This document shows positions 12,751 through 21,610 of a stretch of DNA of 36,066 nucleotides, in pieces. The notes beneath the pieces are model-generated. The model was not told the origin of the DNA and did no database searches. It saw only the letters and a list, made by a program, of their open reading frames with translations. This stretch comes from a bacterium (GTDB lineage: Bacteria; Myxococcota_A; Bradymonadia; UBA7976; UBA1532). Numbering within the stretch: the first letter of the stretch is position 1; every line of letters starts with the position of its first letter. Position numbers and translations under genes: made by a program. The DNA is taken from assembly GCA_030426945.1 (NCBI GenBank), contig JAUHXL010000018.1:1-36066 (forward strand), written 5' to 3'.

Positions 12751-15700
12751 CCGCGCGTCTGCCGGATCAGCGCGTCGAGGGCGTCGACCTCGTCGGTCCG
12801 CCCCAGGCTGCGCCACTGGGTCAGCGCGACGATGAACGCGCCGCGCGCCGCGATGGGCTCACCCGCGTCGAGGGCCGTCTGCCCCGCCTGCCGCGCCACC
12901 GTCGCCAGATCGCGATCGACGAAGCCGGTGTCGTCCAGTACGCGCGTCGCCGCCGTCAGGTGCTCCCGCCAGGACGCCCAGTCGGCGTCCACCGCGTCGC
13001 ACACCAGCAGAGCGACGTAGCACAGCGCCTCGAGCGGCCGCACGCCGCGCCCGCCGGCCTCGGCGCAGGCCGCCGCCAGCATCGGCCGCGCCCGGCCGGC
13101 GTCGCCCCGGGCGACGTGCAGCATGCCCAGCCGCACCCGCGGCTCCAGCCCCTCGACGGCGCCGACCTGGTCGTAGTGGTCCAGCGCCTCGCGGTAGAAC
13201 ACCTCGGCCCGCATCAGATCGCCCTCGAGCCCCGCCACCGCCCCCAGCGCCGTGCTGCACTCGGCCACCCGCAGCCGCGCGCCGCCCTCGACGAAGCAGT
13301 CCCGCGCCTTGGCCAGCCGCCGCCGCGCCTCGTCGGGCTGCCCTGCCGCCAGCGCCACCAGGCCGCGCCCCTCCTCGCACCAGGCCACCCGATCCGGATC
13401 GCCCAGCGCCTCGAACCCCGCCTGCGCCTCGCGATAGCACCGATCCGCCGACTCGAGCGCCCCCCGCGCCTGCATCACCCGCCCGCGCAGGTAGCGCGCC
13501 TCGGCCAGCAGCCGCGCCTCGCCCTTCGCCCCGGCCCACTGCTCGGCGTCCTCGGCGTGGCGCCACGCCGCCGCCAGCCGCCCGGTGCTGAAGGCCACCC
13601 GCGCCACGGCCAGCGCGCCGCGGATGCCGGCGTCGGGCCAGCGATGGGCCTCGGCCACCTCCCCCACGCGCTCGGCCAGCCGCCGCGCGTCGGCCCACCG
13701 CCCGCTCAGCAGCGCCAGCTCGCTGCGCAGCAGCCACCCGTCGATGCGCGCCCGGTGCTCGAAGGGGTAGTCGCCCTCGTCGAGCAGACGGTCCCGGCGG
13801 TCCAGCAGCGCCTCGGCCCGGTTCAGCTCGCCCCCGCTCAGCGCCACCTCGGCGGCCCACAGCGCCGGCCCCAGCGCGCCCTCGACGTCCCCCGCGTCGG
13901 CCAGGTGCCGCGCCAGCCGCGCCGGATCCACGCCCCCGCGCCGCTGCAACATGCGCACGATGGCCCGGTGCGCGTCGGCCTTGCGCCCGGCCTCGTCGGC
14001 CCGCCGCTCGACGCTCTCCTGCAGCGTCGCGTGGACGAACGACCACCCCACCAGCGGCCCCTCGTCGCCCCCGCGCCCCAGCGCGAGGCGCTCGTTGAGC
14101 ATCTGCTCCAGCAGCTCCAGGCAGGGCGACGCGCCCGCCTGGCGGCAGGCCTCGCTCCACTCGGCCATGTCCACGCCCCGCCCGAGGCACGCGGCGATCT
14201 CGAGCGCGAAGCCCTCGGACGGATCCCGATCCGCCAGCAGCCGCGCGACGCGCCGCATCCACAGCTCGTGCAGGCCATCGGGCAGGGGCGCGCGGGCCCG
14301 CGAGCGCAGGCGCAGCCCGTCCACCCCGCCCTCGATGAGCCCCCGCTGGATCCAGTCCGCCACCAGCTGCGCGGCGAACATCGGGTTGCCCTCGGTGCGG
14401 CTCTGCAGGCGCTCGGCCAGCGAGGGGGCCAGCCCCATGGCGTCGCGCAGCACCTGCACCCGCTCCTCGCCGATCAGCGGCTCGACGATGATCCGCTCCG
14501 CCTCGTCCCGCTCCAGCAGCCGCCCCAGCCGCACCGTCTCGCTGCGCCGCTCGACCACCGCCTCGTCGGCCGCGGTCACCAGCACCAGGATCGCCGCCGG
14601 ATCGTGCCGCTGCGCGTTGAGCAGCGCGTCCACGAAGCGCAGGCTGTCGTCCCCGAACACGGCGTCGTCCAGCACCAGCACCACCGGCCGCCGCTCGGCC
14701 AGCCGGCCCAGCACGCGCCGGATGGCCACGTACCGCTCGGCGGCGCTGGCGAAGCGCACCACGCGCGCCCGCTCGCCGCCGCCGCCGCCACGGGACTGCT
14801 CCGCGCTCTGTGAGGCCGGCTCGTGCGCGTCCCCCGCCAGCAGCGCCTGCAGCGCGTGGCGCTCCTGATCCGTCGCCCCCGGCAGGTGCGCCTCGACCCG
14901 CGCCTCGATCGACTCGGGACCCAGCCCCTCGCACGCGAAGTAGCGCACCAGCATCGGGCCCAGGCCATCCTGGGGCGAGCCGCCGGCCTCGTGGGTGGCG
15001 GTCAGCGTGGTCGCCACGCCCAGCTCGTGGGCGCGCTCGGCCAGCCACTGCGTCAGTCGCGACTTGCCGCAGCCCGAAGGCCCGGTCAGGGCCACCAGCC
15101 GGGCGCGGCGCCCGTCGTGCACCGCCCGCAGCGACGCCCACAGCGCGTCGCGCGCGGCCTCGCGCCCGATCAGGGGGAAGGGCCGCAGGCCGAACAGGTG
15201 GCGGCCGCCGTGCAGGGGCGGCACCGTGGGCGCCGGGGGATCGCGCCGCCAGTCGTCGGACATGGGCGGCCCGACGAAGCGCGGGGTCGCGTCCACCTGG
15301 CGCATGTCCTCGGTGGTCGAGTGCGGGCGCAGGGCCGAGAACTGCTCGAAGGTGCTCGCGAAGCCCAGGGTCACGGCGCCCGGGGTCGGCGCGGCGTCCC
15401 CGTCGGGCAGGCCGAGGGCCAGCAGCTCCCAGGCGGCGTCGGCCGCGCGCTGGAAGCGTTCGGCCGGCCGCTTGGCCAGCAGGCGCTGCACCCAGGCCTG
15501 GAAGTGGGCCGGCAGGGCCATCACCGGCTCGAGGGCCGGGACCGGCGCGCTCATGTGCGCCAGCAGGGTGCCCATCACCGACTCGGCGTCGAAGGGCGGC
15601 CGGGCGCAGACCATCTCGTAGACCATGCAGCCGAACGAGTAGAGATCGGTCCAGGGGCCCTGATCACGCCACCGACCCTCGATCTGTTCGGGCGCCATGA

Positions 15701-16268
15701 AGTGGGGCGTGCCCAGCATGGTGGGATCGGTGCGGCGCGTGACGCGGAAGCGGCCGCTGGTGTTGGCGGTGCTGGGGCGGGCGATGCCGAAGTCGGTGAG
15801 GCGGCAGCGATCGCCGTCGACCAGCACGTTGTCCGGCTTCAGATCCCGGTGGATGACGCCGCGGGCGTGGGCGTGGGCCATGGCGTCGAGCAGCTCGAGC
15901 AGCAGGTGGCGCAGGCGCCCATAAGGCAGCGGACCGGGCACCTCGTAGAGGGGACAGCCGGGCGCGAAGTCGAGCACGAGGTAGGGCTGCCCGGCCAGCA
16001 GCAGGCCGTCGGACGCCTCGGCCGCCTCGGCCGTCAGCTCGCCGAAGTCGTGCAGCCGCACGATGACCGGGTGATCCAGCGCGGCGACGGCGCGCACCTC
16101 GGCCGAGAAGTTCGCGCCCAGCAGGGGGTCGTCGAGGCTGCGGGCGGTGAGCACCTTCACCGCCAGCGGGCGCTCGGTGAGGGTGTCGGTGGCGCGCCAG
16201 ACCTGCGACCACGCGCCCTCGCCGATGGGCGCCTCGAGGCGCAGGGTCTGAAGCGGGATGCCGGCCAT
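12747..16268 (-). CDS. Ser/Thr protein kinase fused to STAND ATPase and TPR-like repeats (PknK-like)
   Basis: The product has 1173 residues. An N-terminal Hanks kinase covers about 8-285: glycine loop GEGAWSQV, K38, E57, HRDLKPDN (140-147, catalytic D142), DFG (159-161) and APE (192-194). A linker leads to a MalT/AAA_16-type ATPase opening at PLIGRE (365-370), with Walker A GPSGCGKS (396-403) and Walker B RPVVLVLDDAVFGDD. From about residue 800 to the C-terminus come Ala/Arg-rich helical pairs (YLRGRVMQARGALESADRCY and similar) that read as TPR repeats. No membrane segment is seen, so it is cytoplasmic. M. tuberculosis PknK has the same architecture and controls transcription and growth. No DNA-binding domain is seen at the C-terminus. 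The start at 16268 has no clear ribosome site. recX is translationally coupled downstream. Confidence 0.93.
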   Translation of the reverse strand: MAGIPLQTLRLEAPIGEGAWSQVWRATDTLTERPLAVKVLTARSLDDPLLGANFSAEVRAVAALDHPVIVRLHDFGELTAEAAEASDGLLLAGQPYLVLDFAPGCPLYEVPGPLPYGRLRHLLLELLDAMAHAHARGVIHRDLKPDNVLVDGDRCRLTDFGIARPSTANTSGRFRVTRRTDPTMLGTPHFMAPEQIEGRWRDQGPWTDLYSFGCMVYEMVCARPPFDAESVMGTLLAHMSAPVPALEPVMALPAHFQAWVQRLLAKRPAERFQRAADAAWELLALGLPDGDAAPTPGAVTLGFASTFEQFSALRPHSTTEDMRQVDATPRFVGPPMSDDWRRDPPAPTVPPLHGGRHLFGLRPFPLIGREAARDALWASLRAVHDGRRARLVALTGPSGCGKSRLTQWLAERAHELGVATTLTATHEAGGSPQDGLGPMLVRYFACEGLGPESIEARVEAHLPGATDQERHALQALLAGDAHEPASQSAEQSRGGGGGERARVVRFASAAERYVAIRRVLGRLAERRPVVLVLDDAVFGDDSLRFVDALLNAQRHDPAAILVLVTAADEAVVERRSETVRLGRLLERDEAERIIVEPLIGEERVQVLRDAMGLAPSLAERLQSRTEGNPMFAAQLVADWIQRGLIEGGVDGLRLRSRARAPLPDGLHELWMRRVARLLADRDPSEGFALEIAACLGRGVDMAEWSEACRQAGASPCLELLEQMLNERLALGRGGDEGPLVGWSFVHATLQESVERRADEAGRKADAHRAIVRMLQRRGGVDPARLARHLADAGDVEGALGPALWAAEVALSGGELNRAEALLDRRDRLLDEGDYPFEHRARIDGWLLRSELALLSGRWADARRLAERVGEVAEAHRWPDAGIRGALAVARVAFSTGRLAAAWRHAEDAEQWAGAKGEARLLAEARYLRGRVMQARGALESADRCYREAQAGFEALGDPDRVAWCEEGRGLVALAAGQPDEARRRLAKARDCFVEGGARLRVAECSTALGAVAGLEGDLMRAEVFYREALDHYDQVGAVEGLEPRVRLGMLHVARGDAGRARPMLAAACAEAGGRGVRPLEALCYVALLVCDAVDADWASWREHLTAATRVLDDTGFVDRDLATVARQAGQTALDAGEPIAARGAFIVALTQWRSLGRTDEVDALDALIRQTRG

Positions 16269-16533
16269 GGCAGCGATCTACGCACAGACGGCGGCGGGAA
16301 TCCACCGAGGCGCGGCCCGGCGGCGCGGGGTCGCGCCCGATCACCGGTCGGCCCGCCCGCGACCAGCCCGCCTCCAAACATCCGCTGTGGCTGTAGGCAC
16401 CCCACCCCTGGGGGGATTCATCGGACAGCCGCCGCCGGTGTTGCACGAAAACGTACGCCGCCGCCCCGCGACCTACCCTTTCGTCCACGATTGCGCGAAG
16501 CTACGCCGTCCACTCGCCCCCCCGAGGAGAGCC

Positions 16534-18108
16534 TTGAGCCCGACCCGCCTGTCGCTCCCACTCGCGCTGCTGCTCGCGGCCCCCGCCGCCCAGGCCCAGC
16601 TCGGCGGCGATCCGCTGCTGCCCGATCCCGCGCGCCTCAACCTGCCCCTCGGGCGCAACGGCACCCTCGAGCTGCCCGGCGATCTGCGTCTGGTCGGCGC
16701 CTCGGTCGACGGCGTCGAGGTGCGCGCCGAGGACGCCACCGTCGAGTCGCGCACCCCCACCGACACCCTGCTCGCGGTCCGCCTGCGCGTCCGCCCCCAG
16801 TACAGCTGGATCGGCGCCGGGCCCATCTACGGCGTCGAGGTGCTGGCCGACGGCGAGCTGACCGCCTACCCGGTGGGCGACGACGCCCCCGACGGCCTCG
16901 ACTACGATCCCGTCTGGCGCTTCCGCTCGGACACCCCGCTCGTCCGCCTCAACCAGGCCTACGCCCGCATCCTCACCCGCTACGGCGCCGCCCAGGTGGG
17001 CCTCACCCGCTCGGACTTCGGCCTGGGCACCCTGGCCGGCGGCGGCGAAGACCCCGATCCCTTTCAGGTGCGCCAGTCGCCCTTCGGCTACGCCACGTCC
17101 TTCGACCGCGTCGCCCGCGCCATGGTGGTCGGCTTCCCCTTCGCCCCGCGAACGCCCCCCGGCGGCGGCCCCGCGGCCCCGCCCCTGGCCATCGCCGTCG
17201 CGGCCGACGCGGTCGTCGAGGACGACACCGCCACCTGGGCCGACGGCGACCGCGCCTACCAGCTGATCGCCGGCGTCTTCGGCGGCGTCGCGGGCTTCAC
17301 CGGCGGCGTCGGCGGCATCCTGCGCCAGCAGTCCTACGAAGAGGGCGGCGAGACCGAGGTCGCCATCGGCCTCGTCACCGGGCGCTACGACCTGCTGCGC
17401 GGCGACAGCCGCCTCTTCGTCGAGGCGGAGCTGACGGGCTACACGGGCCAGACCGACTTCGTGCGCTCGGCCCTGCGCCCGGGCGACTTCGACATCGTGG
17501 CGGTCGGCGGCCTCGCCCGCGTCGGTGGCGGCCACGGCCCCTTCGACGCCGTGCTCGAGGCGGGCCTCGCCAGCGGCGACGACAACCCGGTCGACGACGA
17601 GGTGCGCACCTTCACCTTCGACCGCAACCACCGCGTGGGCCTGCTGATGTTCGGCGAGTACGGCCGGCTGACCAGCGCCGTGGCGTCGTACAACCTGGCC
17701 GACGAGAGCTTCCGCGAGTTCCCCAGCCGCGGCTTCGACCAGATCGCCAACGGCGGCTCGGTGCAGAACGCGCTGTACCTCAACCCGCGCGTCGTCGCGC
17801 GCATCGAGCCCTCGTTCGCGCTCACCCTCGGCTATCTGTACGCTCGCTCCGAGGAGCGCTTCGTCGATCCCTACCGCACGGCCCTGGCCGGCGGCGTGCC
17901 CACCGGCCACCGCGGCGCCTCCGAGGCGCGCGACCTGGGGCACGAGGTCGACCTGGGCCTCGCCTGGCGCGCCCGCCTGCCCGGCGTGCAGCTCACGCTG
18001 CGCGGGCAGGGCGCGGTGTTCGTGCCCGGCGCGGTGTTCGACACGGCCGACGGCGACGAGGCGCCCACGGTCATGGGCTACTGGCTGCACGCGGAGGTTC
18101 AATGGTGA
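16534..18108 (+). CDS. Outer-membrane beta-barrel protein, porin-like
   Basis: The product has 524 residues. TTG at 16534 is chosen because an AGGAG site (16525-16529) precedes it and it gives a clean signal peptide (TRLSLPLALLLAAPAAQAQ). The mature protein alternates hydrophobic and polar residues in long strands and ends with an aromatic residue (EVQW), as outer-membrane barrels do. The segment QAYARILTRYGAAQVGLTRSDFGLG followed by a Gly-rich turn, and later TFTFDRNHRVGLLMFGE, resemble alginate-export-like barrels and a barrel family seen in Myxococcota (TIGR04551-like); this is from memory and not searched. The gene overlaps the following lipase gene by seven bases (ATGGTGA), so the two are co-translated. 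I infer a channel or display partner for the lipase. Confidence 0.78.
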   Translation: MSPTRLSLPLALLLAAPAAQAQLGGDPLLPDPARLNLPLGRNGTLELPGDLRLVGASVDGVEVRAEDATVESRTPTDTLLAVRLRVRPQYSWIGAGPIYGVEVLADGELTAYPVGDDAPDGLDYDPVWRFRSDTPLVRLNQAYARILTRYGAAQVGLTRSDFGLGTLAGGGEDPDPFQVRQSPFGYATSFDRVARAMVVGFPFAPRTPPGGGPAAPPLAIAVAADAVVEDDTATWADGDRAYQLIAGVFGGVAGFTGGVGGILRQQSYEEGGETEVAIGLVTGRYDLLRGDSRLFVEAELTGYTGQTDFVRSALRPGDFDIVAVGGLARVGGGHGPFDAVLEAGLASGDDNPVDDEVRTFTFDRNHRVGLLMFGEYGRLTSAVASYNLADESFREFPSRGFDQIANGGSVQNALYLNPRVVARIEPSFALTLGYLYARSEERFVDPYRTALAGGVPTGHRGASEARDLGHEVDLGLAWRARLPGVQLTLRGQGAVFVPGAVFDTADGDEAPTVMGYWLHAEVQW

Positions 18109-20972
18109 CGCGACGCACTCTGGGGTTGGCCCTGGCCCTCGCGGCCGCCGGCTGCGTCGAGGGCGGCGAGGACGCCGCCTCGGGCGGCATGCGCGTCGAG
18201 CGCCAGGCGGTGTGGGGCCCCCGCATCGTCTTCAACCCGCTCGAGATCCCGGTCCCCGACATCCCCTTCCCCAACGATCTCAGCCTGCGCAACGCCGACG
18301 ACACCGCCACCGGGCGGGCCTGGAACGTCTCGCTCGAGCAGCCCTCGGCGCACCGCAGCCGCATCCGGCGCAAGCTCAACACGCTCGACGGCTTCGGCCC
18401 CTACGCGCCCATCTTCGTCTCCTTCGACGGCCCCCTCGACCTCGCCACCGTCACCGAGCGGTCGGTCGTCGTCGTGAACATCGAGCCCGGCCACCCGCGC
18501 TACGGCGAGCGCGCGCCCCTCGACCTGGGGAAGGGCTACTTCCCCCTCGTCGCGCGCCCGGGCGGCTTCTTCGGGCAGGATCCCGACGACGATCTCGACC
18601 AGCTCATGCTGCCTCGCGACAACCTGCTGCCCATGCCCGGCGGCAAGGACGCCTTCCCCGACTGGTACGAGGTCGAGTCGCACACCCTCATCGTGCGCCC
18701 CATCGTGCCCCTGGCCTCGGGCGCGCGGCACGCGGTGCTCATCACCAAGGACGTCATGGGCCTGCGCCGCGAGAAGGGCGAGGCCGTCGTCGCGCCGGTG
18801 CGCTCGCCCTTCGAGTACAAGGCCCACGCCGCCCAGTCGCGCTTCGTGCGCGAGGGCCTGAAGGCCGCCGGCCTCGACGCGCACGAGCTGGCCTTCGGCT
18901 GGACCTACACCACCGCCGACGTGGCCGCGCCGCTGCTCGCCATCCGCGACGGCATCTACGGCGAGGGCACGCTGGCCCGCATCGACGATCAGGCTCGGGA
19001 CACGCTGCTCGAGGTGCGCGACACCGGCATCCTGCACGACGCCGATGGCGACGAGTTCCCCGCCGACGCCCGCGATCACCGCTTCATCCTGCAGGGCGAG
19101 TTCCTCGGCAACCTGCTGAAGCTCATCGCGCAGGTGCAGAGCGACTCGAACTACGCGCTCGAGTTCCCCCACGTGGACTACTTCGTCTTCGGCAGCGTCG
19201 AGACGCCCGATCTGCGCATGGGCGACCGCCGCGACTTCGATCTCAACCACCACACCGGCGCCGGCCCGATGGCCAGCCAGGTCGTCCCCTTCGTCGTCTC
19301 GGTGCCCAAGACCACCGAGAAGTACCAGCCGCCCTTCCCGGTCATGTTCTACTTCCACGGCACCGGGACCAGCCGCATGGAGTCGGTGGCCATCGCCGAC
19401 GCCATGGCGCGGCAGGGCATCGCGGTCATGGCCTTCGACGAGGTGGGCCACGGCCCGCTCATCCCGGACCTGCCCACCCTGCTCGAGCAGAACCCCGAGT
19501 TCGTCCCGCTCATCCCGGTGATCAAGAGCTTCCTCGGCCGCCTGCTCTTGCCCGACCGCGCCGCCGAGATCCTCGCGATGGAGTGGGAGGACGCCCTCGA
19601 GGTGTTCTACGGCGTCGGCCTGTTCGCCGAGCTGGCCGTCTACGGCCGCAACACCGACGAGGACGGCGACGGCTTCGAGGATGTCGCCGAGGGCTTCTTC
19701 TTCGCCGACCCCTTCCGCCAGTGCTCGTCTCTGTGGCAGGACACCGTCGACCTCATGCAGCTCGTCCGCGTCATCCGTGGCCTGCGGCAGGAGAACGTGC
19801 CGCCCGCCATCGACGATCCCGCGAAGGCCGACGACGCCCGGCTCATGCAGAACCTGCTGGCCGGCGACTTCAACGCCGACGGCGTGCTCGACATCGGCGG
19901 CCCGGACGTGCAGTTCTCCGCCGCCGGCACCTCGCTCGGCGGCTTCCACGCGGTGCTCGCGGCGGCCCTCGAGCCCGAGATCACCGTCGTCACCCCCATC
20001 GTCGCCGGCGGCGGCTTCGTCGACATCATGCTGCGGTCCAGCCTGCGCACCATCACGCGGCGGCTGTTCCTCGACGTCTTCGGCACCGTGGTCGTCGGCT
20101 GCCCCACCGAGGACGGCAAGCTGCACCTCAGCCAGGGCGACGACGCCGATCGGTGCCGCAAGCTGAGCGAGGAGGACGCCACGCACTTCGCCTTCGGGCC
20201 CCTCGGCGCGGCGGGCGGCACGGTCACCCTGTCGAACCTCGACAACGGCGAGGTGACCGCCACCACCGTCAACGCCGCGGGCGGCTTCAGCCTGGCCGTC
20301 GAGACCGACAAGGGCGACCGCATCCAGCTGACCTACACCGCCGCCGACGGCGAGACCGCGACCTACGAGGTCGTCTCGCGCTTCGACGGCGCCGGCTACC
20401 AGCGCAACACCTCGGACTTCCGCCGCACCCTGGCGGTGCAGCAGCACGTCTTCGATCGCTGCGATCCGGTCAACTTCGCCCGCAACCTGTTCATCGAGCC
20501 CCTCCCGGGCCACCCACCGACCAACGTGATGCTGCTGCAGGCCATCGGCGACGACACCGTGCCCGTCTCGACCGGCGTGAACCTGGCCATCGCCGCGGGC
20601 GCGATGGGGCTCGACCGGTCCGAGTGGCAGCCGCGCGCCGAGGCCCTCATCGAGGCGGGCGTGCTGCTCAATGGGCACGTGGACGTCGACGACGTGCTCG
20701 GCGACGACGCCGATCCGATCGGCCCCTTCCCCGCGGTGAAGACGCCCGCCGGCGTGGCCGCCGTGCGCTTCGCCGACGTCAACGGCAAGCACGAGTACAT
20801 CGCCGGCTACGAGCGCGACGGCTTCCAGTACGGCGCGCTGCACCAGCACATGATCGCCATCTTCCACCGGTGCGGGGGCCGCGTGGTGCACGACGCCGAT
20901 CCGGTCTGCCTGCAGTCGACCGACTGCGCGATCCTCGACGACGTCGAGTCGCTGCCCGGCTGCGCCCCCTGA
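18102..20972 (+). CDS. Surface lipoprotein lipase/esterase, VolA-like alpha/beta hydrolase
   Basis: The product has 956 residues. The lipoprotein signal ends in LAAAGC (Cys18). The segment IPVPDIPFPNDLSLRNADD near 46-66 matches the opening of the bacterial virulence-factor lipase N-terminal domain (VolA type). The hydrolase core shows an oxyanion-type FHGTG (H419), the nucleophile elbow GTSLGG (S611), a likely acid in GDDTVP (D818) and a likely His at GKHEY (H897); the triad assignment is inference. An acidic loop (519-527, DEDGDGFED) could bind calcium. Residues about 705-770 (GGTVTLSNLDNGEVTATTV and following) look like an inserted beta-sandwich. Vibrio VolA is a surface lysophospholipase paired with a FadL paralogue; here the partner upstream is another barrel and a thioesterase follows 33 bp later. 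Confidence 0.82.
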   Translation: MVTRRTLGLALALAAAGCVEGGEDAASGGMRVERQAVWGPRIVFNPLEIPVPDIPFPNDLSLRNADDTATGRAWNVSLEQPSAHRSRIRRKLNTLDGFGPYAPIFVSFDGPLDLATVTERSVVVVNIEPGHPRYGERAPLDLGKGYFPLVARPGGFFGQDPDDDLDQLMLPRDNLLPMPGGKDAFPDWYEVESHTLIVRPIVPLASGARHAVLITKDVMGLRREKGEAVVAPVRSPFEYKAHAAQSRFVREGLKAAGLDAHELAFGWTYTTADVAAPLLAIRDGIYGEGTLARIDDQARDTLLEVRDTGILHDADGDEFPADARDHRFILQGEFLGNLLKLIAQVQSDSNYALEFPHVDYFVFGSVETPDLRMGDRRDFDLNHHTGAGPMASQVVPFVVSVPKTTEKYQPPFPVMFYFHGTGTSRMESVAIADAMARQGIAVMAFDEVGHGPLIPDLPTLLEQNPEFVPLIPVIKSFLGRLLLPDRAAEILAMEWEDALEVFYGVGLFAELAVYGRNTDEDGDGFEDVAEGFFFADPFRQCSSLWQDTVDLMQLVRVIRGLRQENVPPAIDDPAKADDARLMQNLLAGDFNADGVLDIGGPDVQFSAAGTSLGGFHAVLAAALEPEITVVTPIVAGGGFVDIMLRSSLRTITRRLFLDVFGTVVVGCPTEDGKLHLSQGDDADRCRKLSEEDATHFAFGPLGAAGGTVTLSNLDNGEVTATTVNAAGGFSLAVETDKGDRIQLTYTAADGETATYEVVSRFDGAGYQRNTSDFRRTLAVQQHVFDRCDPVNFARNLFIEPLPGHPPTNVMLLQAIGDDTVPVSTGVNLAIAAGAMGLDRSEWQPRAEALIEAGVLLNGHVDVDDVLGDDADPIGPFPAVKTPAGVAAVRFADVNGKHEYIAGYERDGFQYGALHQHMIAIFHRCGGRVVHDADPVCLQSTDCAILDDVESLPGCAP

Positions 20973-21005
20973 CCGGAATCGGACCGCCGTGCCGACCCAG
21001 CCCCC

Positions 21006-21467
21006 ATGTTGACCCAGCGCCTCCGCGTCGCGCGCGTGTTCGCCGCCGCGCTCGGCGAGCGTCAGCCGATCAGCCGCCTCGCGCGCCGCGTCGCGGTGGT
21101 CGACTGCGACCTCAACCGCCACATGACCAACAGCCGGTATCCCGACTACCTCGATCTGGGGCGCTGGGATCTGATGCTGCGCTCCGGCGCCGGCGGCGCC
21201 CTCCTGCGCGCCCGCCAGAAGCCGGTGGTGGTCGAGCTGAACCTGCGCTTCCGGCGGGAGCTGCCCTACGGCGCCCGCTTCGTCCTCGACAGCCGGCTGG
21301 TGGCCATCGAGGGCAAGGCCGTCCGCTTCGCGCAGACCTTCCTGGTCGGCGACCGGATCCACGCCGAGGCCACCGTCACCTCGCTGGTGCTGGCGGGGGG
21401 CCGCGTCGTCGCGCCCGATGTCCTGTCCCCCTTCGTCGCGGCGCCGCGGGAAGCCGGTCCCGCCTAG
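21006..21467 (+). CDS. 4HBT-family acyl-CoA thioesterase-like protein
   Basis: The 153-residue product is a single hot-dog domain. The core VVDCDLNRHMTNSRYPDYLDLGRWDLM (start near residue 31) is the thioesterase-like (4HBT_2) signature with its Asp/Asn-His pair, and VVVELNLRFRRELPYGARF is the following beta strand region. Members hydrolyse acyl-CoA or acyl-ACP thioesters. The gene starts 33 bp after the lipase stop on the same strand, so it probably belongs to the barrel-lipase operon and could act on the fatty acids released; that link is inference. No Shine-Dalgarno is visible before the ATG. Confidence 0.82.
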   Translation: MLTQRLRVARVFAAALGERQPISRLARRVAVVDCDLNRHMTNSRYPDYLDLGRWDLMLRSGAGGALLRARQKPVVVELNLRFRRELPYGARFVLDSRLVAIEGKAVRFAQTFLVGDRIHAEATVTSLVLAGGRVVAPDVLSPFVAAPREAGPA

Positions 21468-21610
21468 GAGCCCGGGCGGGGCGCGTGGCGGGTACGTCAC
21501 CGAAAGCGAACATTCGTACCTCCCCCTCAAGTGACTCGATCGAACCACCGATACACGAGCGGTGCGGCGGCGACGGCGCACGACCGTGGGGACCAGAGGA
21601 CGTGGACAGC

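Noticed and set aside
14823-18101. Forward open frame of more than 1000 codons antisense to the kinase gene
   Set aside because: It is a GC-rich shadow: composition is Arg/Gly/Ala/His-rich and it lies opposite clear kinase and ATPase domains. Only its last 956 codons (from 18102), the lipase lipoprotein, are a real gene.
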